This document shows positions 6,306 through 8,807 of a DNA stretch of 8,807 nucleotides, piece by piece. Origin of the DNA: an uncultured Odoribacter sp. (lineage in GTDB: Bacteria; Bacteroidota; Bacteroidia; Bacteroidales; Marinifilaceae); the NCBI GenBank assembly GCA_905204385.1, contig CAJKZL010000098.1, positions 1 to 8,807 on the forward strand. Reading direction: 5' to 3'. Made by a program: the position numbers and the translations under genes. The notes beneath the pieces are model-generated. The model searched no databases, was not told the origin of the DNA, and worked only from the letters and a program-made list of their open reading frames with translations. How positions within the stretch are numbered: position 1 is the first letter of the stretch; each line of letters starts with the position of its first letter.

Positions 6306-6344
6306 ATACATTCACCGAAATAGCCCAAAAGACATGTCCCCGTG
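6285..6344. repeat. 14-bp inverted repeat spanning MATE gene 3' end
   Basis: CACGGGGACATGTC (6285-6298) and GACATGTCCCCGTG (6331-6344) are exact reverse complements 32 bases apart. The second arm encodes the last residues of the MATE protein (HGDMS). The first arm is also half of the palindrome at 6283-6305, so two alternative pairings are possible. Confidence 0.65.
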
Positions 6345-7643
6345 GTTTAAACGTTTCAGATATACTAGGGATAACCCTAACAAAACAAGCACATAGAGCT
6401 GCTCGGCAGTCCAATACACGGCAAGGGGAAGATGCGCAGAACAGGACAACAGAAACAAATAGAGCAGGTAGAGGGTTATGTTAATTATCTGAAACAGAAA
6501 GGCAATCTTCGCATTCCCGGTACCGATTACCGTATTGCAGTAGGTATAAGCAGGAACGGAAAGAAGAAAGGTAGAAAGCATCACACAAAACGGATAAAAC
6601 GCCGTCCGGATAACCGCAGCATCGTTTGTAAACAGACCTAACAAGCCATCCGAAAAGAGAAAAGCCAGCAATATAAGCGGAATCCCGATTGCATAATCCA
6701 GCAGAATGACCCGCCGGCAAACGGGCATGACCTGATCCGGTTCCCGGGCTCCCAGAAGATTGCTGACCAGGGAAATCGTCGTTGTGGCAAAGGAACTGAC
6801 AATCACAAAAAAGAACATGGAGATACTTCTCACCACATTTGCGGCAGCCAATTCGCATTCCCCCAAATGCTCTATGGCCACAAAGAACAGGAACCACGGA
6901 GCGATGCAGAAGAATTGCCGGACCATCGTCCAGACGGATAGGTTAAAGAGGTGGAGCGACAACCGCAAATCAAATACGGCACGCATTCCATGCCGCCGTT
7001 TATCTGCCTGTCTCCACATATAAAGGATAAGGAACACCAACCCGATAAATCCGGCAAGAGAAGAACCGATAGCCGCCCCGCTGATTCCCAGGGGCGGGCA
7101 TCCGGCCTTACCGAAGATAAGCATGTAATTGAATGCTACGTTGCACACCACCATGACGATAGAGTTGGCAGTAAGAATTTTGGTATCGGTAGTACCGATG
7201 AAGAAAGCGCGGATGGCTAACAACGGGAAAGCGAACAGAAAACTGTAATCCCGCCACTCCATATACTGCACAGTCGCCCGATATACGCTGTCCGAAGTAA
7301 TGGCACTCCGCAAGATCACCGGCGAAAATAGTTTGGATAATACGAAAACGACAACGGCAAAAAAGGATAAAAAGAACACCGCCTGCCAGAATACCCTGCC
7401 GGCTTCCACATATTGCCCGGCTCCGTTCCGCCTGGCAATAACGACTTGTGCGCCAAGGCTGAAACCGAAACCGAGCATATAAATAGCAGTGTAATACATC
7501 GTAGCCAGTGCAGAGGCTCCTAAATCTATCTGGCTGACGTGCCCCAGGAAAACGGAATCGGTTAAATTGATCAACTGTTCCATGAACAGGCTCACCATAA
7601 CGGGCAGATTGATGAGCCATATTTGTTTAAGTGTATAATTCAT
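6312..7643 (-). CDS. MATE-family multidrug exporter
   Basis: The 443-residue protein is strongly hydrophobic with about twelve membrane helices arranged as two similar halves, and its length is normal for MATE/NorM-type transporters. Recognisable features are the N-terminal IWLINLPVMVSLFMEQLINL and TDSVFLGHV (the family's helix 1 aspartate region), GFGFSLGAQVVIARRNGAG after helix 2, and PPLGISGAAIGSSLAG in the first half. The second half has AANVVRSISMFFF and SLVSNLLGAREPD. Such proteins export cationic or other drugs, or metabolites, in exchange for Na+ or H+; the substrate here is unknown. ATG 7641-7643 fits the usual N-terminus and lies after a long leader from a promoter at 7846-7853. The C-terminal residues RLNHGDMSFGLFR are partly encoded by an inverted repeat arm and may be an extension peculiar to this locus. 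Confidence 0.92.
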   Translation of the reverse strand: MNYTLKQIWLINLPVMVSLFMEQLINLTDSVFLGHVSQIDLGASALATMYYTAIYMLGFGFSLGAQVVIARRNGAGQYVEAGRVFWQAVFFLSFFAVVVFVLSKLFSPVILRSAITSDSVYRATVQYMEWRDYSFLFAFPLLAIRAFFIGTTDTKILTANSIVMVVCNVAFNYMLIFGKAGCPPLGISGAAIGSSLAGFIGLVFLILYMWRQADKRRHGMRAVFDLRLSLHLFNLSVWTMVRQFFCIAPWFLFFVAIEHLGECELAAANVVRSISMFFFVIVSSFATTTISLVSNLLGAREPDQVMPVCRRVILLDYAIGIPLILLAFLFSDGLLGLFTNDAAVIRTAFYPFCVMLSTFLLSVPAYTYCNTVIGTGNAKIAFLFQIINITLYLLYLFLLSCSAHLPLAVYWTAEQLYVLVLLGLSLVYLKRLNHGDMSFGLFR

Positions 7644-7719
7644 TTGTTTTTATGAAACGGCATGCCTCAGCAACACACTAAAAGTGATGCAGGCAAAGGA
7701 TGAATAATTTTAGGAATTA

Positions 7720-7806
7720 AACTCTGTAGGAGGTACGGGCACAACTATTCAATGCCGGAGAGTTATTCCCCGGCAAACCCGAAGCCGGATAGCTATATAC
7801 AGAGTT
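7720..7806 (-). ncRNA. Structured 5' leader element upstream of MATE gene
   Basis: AACTCTGTA (7720-7728) and TACAGAGTT (7798-7806) are exact reverse complements that would close a stem of 9 bp. Inside, TGCCGG (7753-7758) and CCGGCA (7770-7775) form a second hairpin. On the minus strand the element falls between the predicted start of transcription (about 7838) and the MATE start codon, as a cis-regulatory RNA would. I cannot match it to a named riboswitch. It could also be a small repeat element unrelated to regulation. Confidence 0.35.
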
Positions 7807-7845
7807 GCCACTTCATAAATTCGACAATAGATTGAATAGCACCTG

Positions 7846-7853
7846 CAAAGATA
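7846..7853 (-). promoter_or_regulatory. -7 element of MATE gene promoter (TATCTTTG)
   Basis: Read on the minus strand these bases are TATCTTTG, an exact TAnnTTTG match. A CCAA at 7876-7879 (TTGG on the minus strand), 22 bases away, is a partial -33 element. Transcription would start near 7838, giving the MATE mRNA a leader of almost 200 bases. Confidence 0.5.
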
Positions 7854-7865
7854 ATAGTTTTTCTA

Positions 7866-7873
7866 TATCTTTA
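7866..7873 (+). promoter_or_regulatory. -7 element of lipoprotein promoter (TATCTTTA)
   Basis: TATCTTTA differs from TAnnTTTG in the last base only. Transcription would start near 7880, 35 bases before ATG 7915. It is 12 bases from the oppositely directed element of the MATE gene, so the two promoters share the same DNA and may compete or be co-regulated. Confidence 0.45.
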
Positions 7874-7914
7874 CGCCAACTTAAGCACGAACATCGTCCC
7901 TAAAACGCAATATC

Positions 7915-8688
7915 ATGAAAACAAAGCATTTACTATGGATATCCTTCGGCATAGCCGGTTTAATAAGCTGTGACCAGGAAGATGACGATGGCTCCCGGGC
8001 TTTTATGCAGGAAGCCACCGTTACAGGCGATTCCATAAACGGCTACCACTGTTATATGGACGGTGGTGGAGTAGCTGTTTCCCGCGACCGCTGGCTCGAC
8101 GGCATCGAAAGAGGTTACTTTTCAATCCACTATATGCAAGAGGATTGGAGTGTAAGCGCAGACCAGGAGGTATATATCCGCAATGCCCGCGTCCTGCCTA
8201 ATTCGGTCTATCGGGTGATTCGCCCCATCAGCGCAGAAGAAGCCGCGGACAGGCACATTACCGACCGGGACAGTTGTTCGGTTCCCCCGCTTTTCTCCGT
8301 AGAATACGGTTACCGCGGCTATTTCGATTTTAACACCGGATTATCGGTTGTGAACCAGGTCAATGTGGAAAAAATGCCCGTCGGCATGAATATGGTATAC
8401 AATCCGGCAAAACAAACTCCGGACACGCTGAGGCTGCAATTCTGCTACCATCCGCGCATACCGGACAACTGGACAAAAATCAATTTTGACTACGGCCAAG
8501 CGTCCTGTGACATTTCATCTCTGGCAACCCTCATCCCATGGAATGATTCAGTTACCATCGTTGTGGAAACGGGAGAGGGCGACAACAAGACCACCATGAA
8601 ATTTCTCAAAAAAGCCGTTTACAAAATAGAGCGCCCCGAAGAGCATAAGGAAGTGGAAGAAATCGTTGAAACAAACGAAATTAAATAA
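7915..8688 (+). CDS. NigD-like surface lipoprotein
   Basis: The 257-residue protein starts with a lipoprotein signal (MKTKHLLWISFGIAGLISC, cysteine at residue 19). The residues after the cysteine, DQEDDDG, are highly acidic, as in the export signal that sends Bacteroidetes lipoproteins to the cell surface. The mature part resembles NigD-like proteins: an N-terminal OB-like strand region (GYFSIHYMQEDW, QEVYIRNARVLP, YRVIRPI), then a second beta domain (LFSVEYGYRGYFDF, DTLRLQFCYHP, SCDISSLATLIPWNDSVTIVV) and a charged tail rich in E and K. NigD was named from a bacteriocin-related operon, but the role of the family is unknown. The assignment rests on overall pattern, so moderate certainty applies to the family and high certainty to the lipoprotein nature. 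It is a single gene with its own promoter and a likely terminator downstream. Confidence 0.75.
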   Translation: MKTKHLLWISFGIAGLISCDQEDDDGSRAFMQEATVTGDSINGYHCYMDGGGVAVSRDRWLDGIERGYFSIHYMQEDWSVSADQEVYIRNARVLPNSVYRVIRPISAEEAADRHITDRDSCSVPPLFSVEYGYRGYFDFNTGLSVVNQVNVEKMPVGMNMVYNPAKQTPDTLRLQFCYHPRIPDNWTKINFDYGQASCDISSLATLIPWNDSVTIVVETGEGDNKTTMKFLKKAVYKIERPEEHKEVEEIVETNEIK

Positions 8689-8712
8689 CCTTTCAAAGGC
8701 ATAAACGGACAG

Positions 8713-8750
8713 ACCTCCGAATAAGTATTTAATGTACTTGTAGGTTGTTT
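8713..8750 (+). terminator. Likely intrinsic terminator after lipoprotein gene
   Basis: An outer stem ACCT/AGGT (8713-8716, 8742-8745) encloses AAGTA/TACTT (8723-8727, 8735-8739), followed by TGTTTTT. It begins 25 bases after the stop of the lipoprotein gene. The stem is short and interrupted, so strength is uncertain. Confidence 0.4.
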
Positions 8751-8806
8751 TTCTTATGTCCAACGCAGCGGTAAAAAGAAGTAATTCGGGCGAAATTATC
8801 AGGGGC
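8729..8806 (-). CDS. Possible 3' end of a minus-strand gene
   Basis: On the minus strand a frame is open from the window edge to TAA at 8729-8731 and reads APDNFARITSFYRCVGHKK, a protein-like sequence without a known motif. Its stop falls inside the terminator hairpin, as expected for a convergent gene sharing a bidirectional terminator. Only 25 codons are visible, so chance cannot be excluded. Confidence 0.25.
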   Translation of the reverse strand, partial: APDNFARITSFYRCVGHKKNNLQVH

Positions 8807-8807
8807 G

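Noticed and set aside
5632..6414. Minus-strand reading frame of 260 codons
   Set aside because: It is antisense to the clearly assigned DUF4846 gene and overlaps the MATE 3' end; no recognisable domain.
8548..8763. Minus-strand frame of 71 codons
   Set aside because: It is largely antisense to the end of the lipoprotein gene and crosses its terminator.

Overview
The window looks like a chromosomal accessory region from a member of the order Bacteroidales (Bacteroides/Parabacteroides-like). This rests on a DUF4846 protein, a NigD-like lipoprotein whose N-terminus resembles a Bacteroidetes surface-export signal, weak A-rich ribosome binding sites, and several promoter elements of the Bacteroidetes type (-7 TAnnTTTG). 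No rRNA, tRNA, CRISPR array or intact insertion sequence was seen.

Left part (1-2341): the 3' end of a potassium-channel-like membrane protein, then an AT-rich gap leading to a truncated RhuM-family gene. The RhuM fragment runs directly into the C-terminal part of a double-cluster 4Fe-4S protein that has lost its N-terminus, as if one deletion had fused two broken genes. An intact small nucleotidyltransferase (LnuA / ANT(2'')-like fold) follows. Five bases after it comes a TPR lipoprotein gene whose signal peptide is in a different frame from its only good start, with the shift at a run of seven T.

Middle part (2342-5373): a 300-base gap with no recognisable gene, then a Bacteroidetes-type promoter and a long GC-richer frame. 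This frame runs from 2699 to beyond 5100 and is broken only by TGA codons. Its parts are a five-helix membrane protein with a soluble C-terminal half, a DUF6714-like domain and a DUF5991-like domain. The last part has no start codon of its own. I read this as one large multidomain gene split by nonsense mutations, although separate genes for the first two parts or recoding cannot be excluded. A second promoter at about 5007-5037 precedes a short region of uncertain coding.

Right part (5374-8807): an exported DUF4846 protein (+) converges on a MATE-family multidrug exporter (-) across a three-arm inverted repeat. The MATE gene has a long 5' leader with a 9-bp closing stem and an internal hairpin. 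Its promoter is back-to-back with that of a surface lipoprotein related to NigD (+), which ends at a likely terminator. The last bases may hold the 3' end of a gene on the minus strand.

The genes do not form one evident pathway. The recurring themes are envelope proteins (channel, TPR lipoprotein, five-helix protein, DUF4846, MATE, NigD-like) and gene decay (RhuM, 4Fe-4S protein, TPR frameshift, TGA-split gene).
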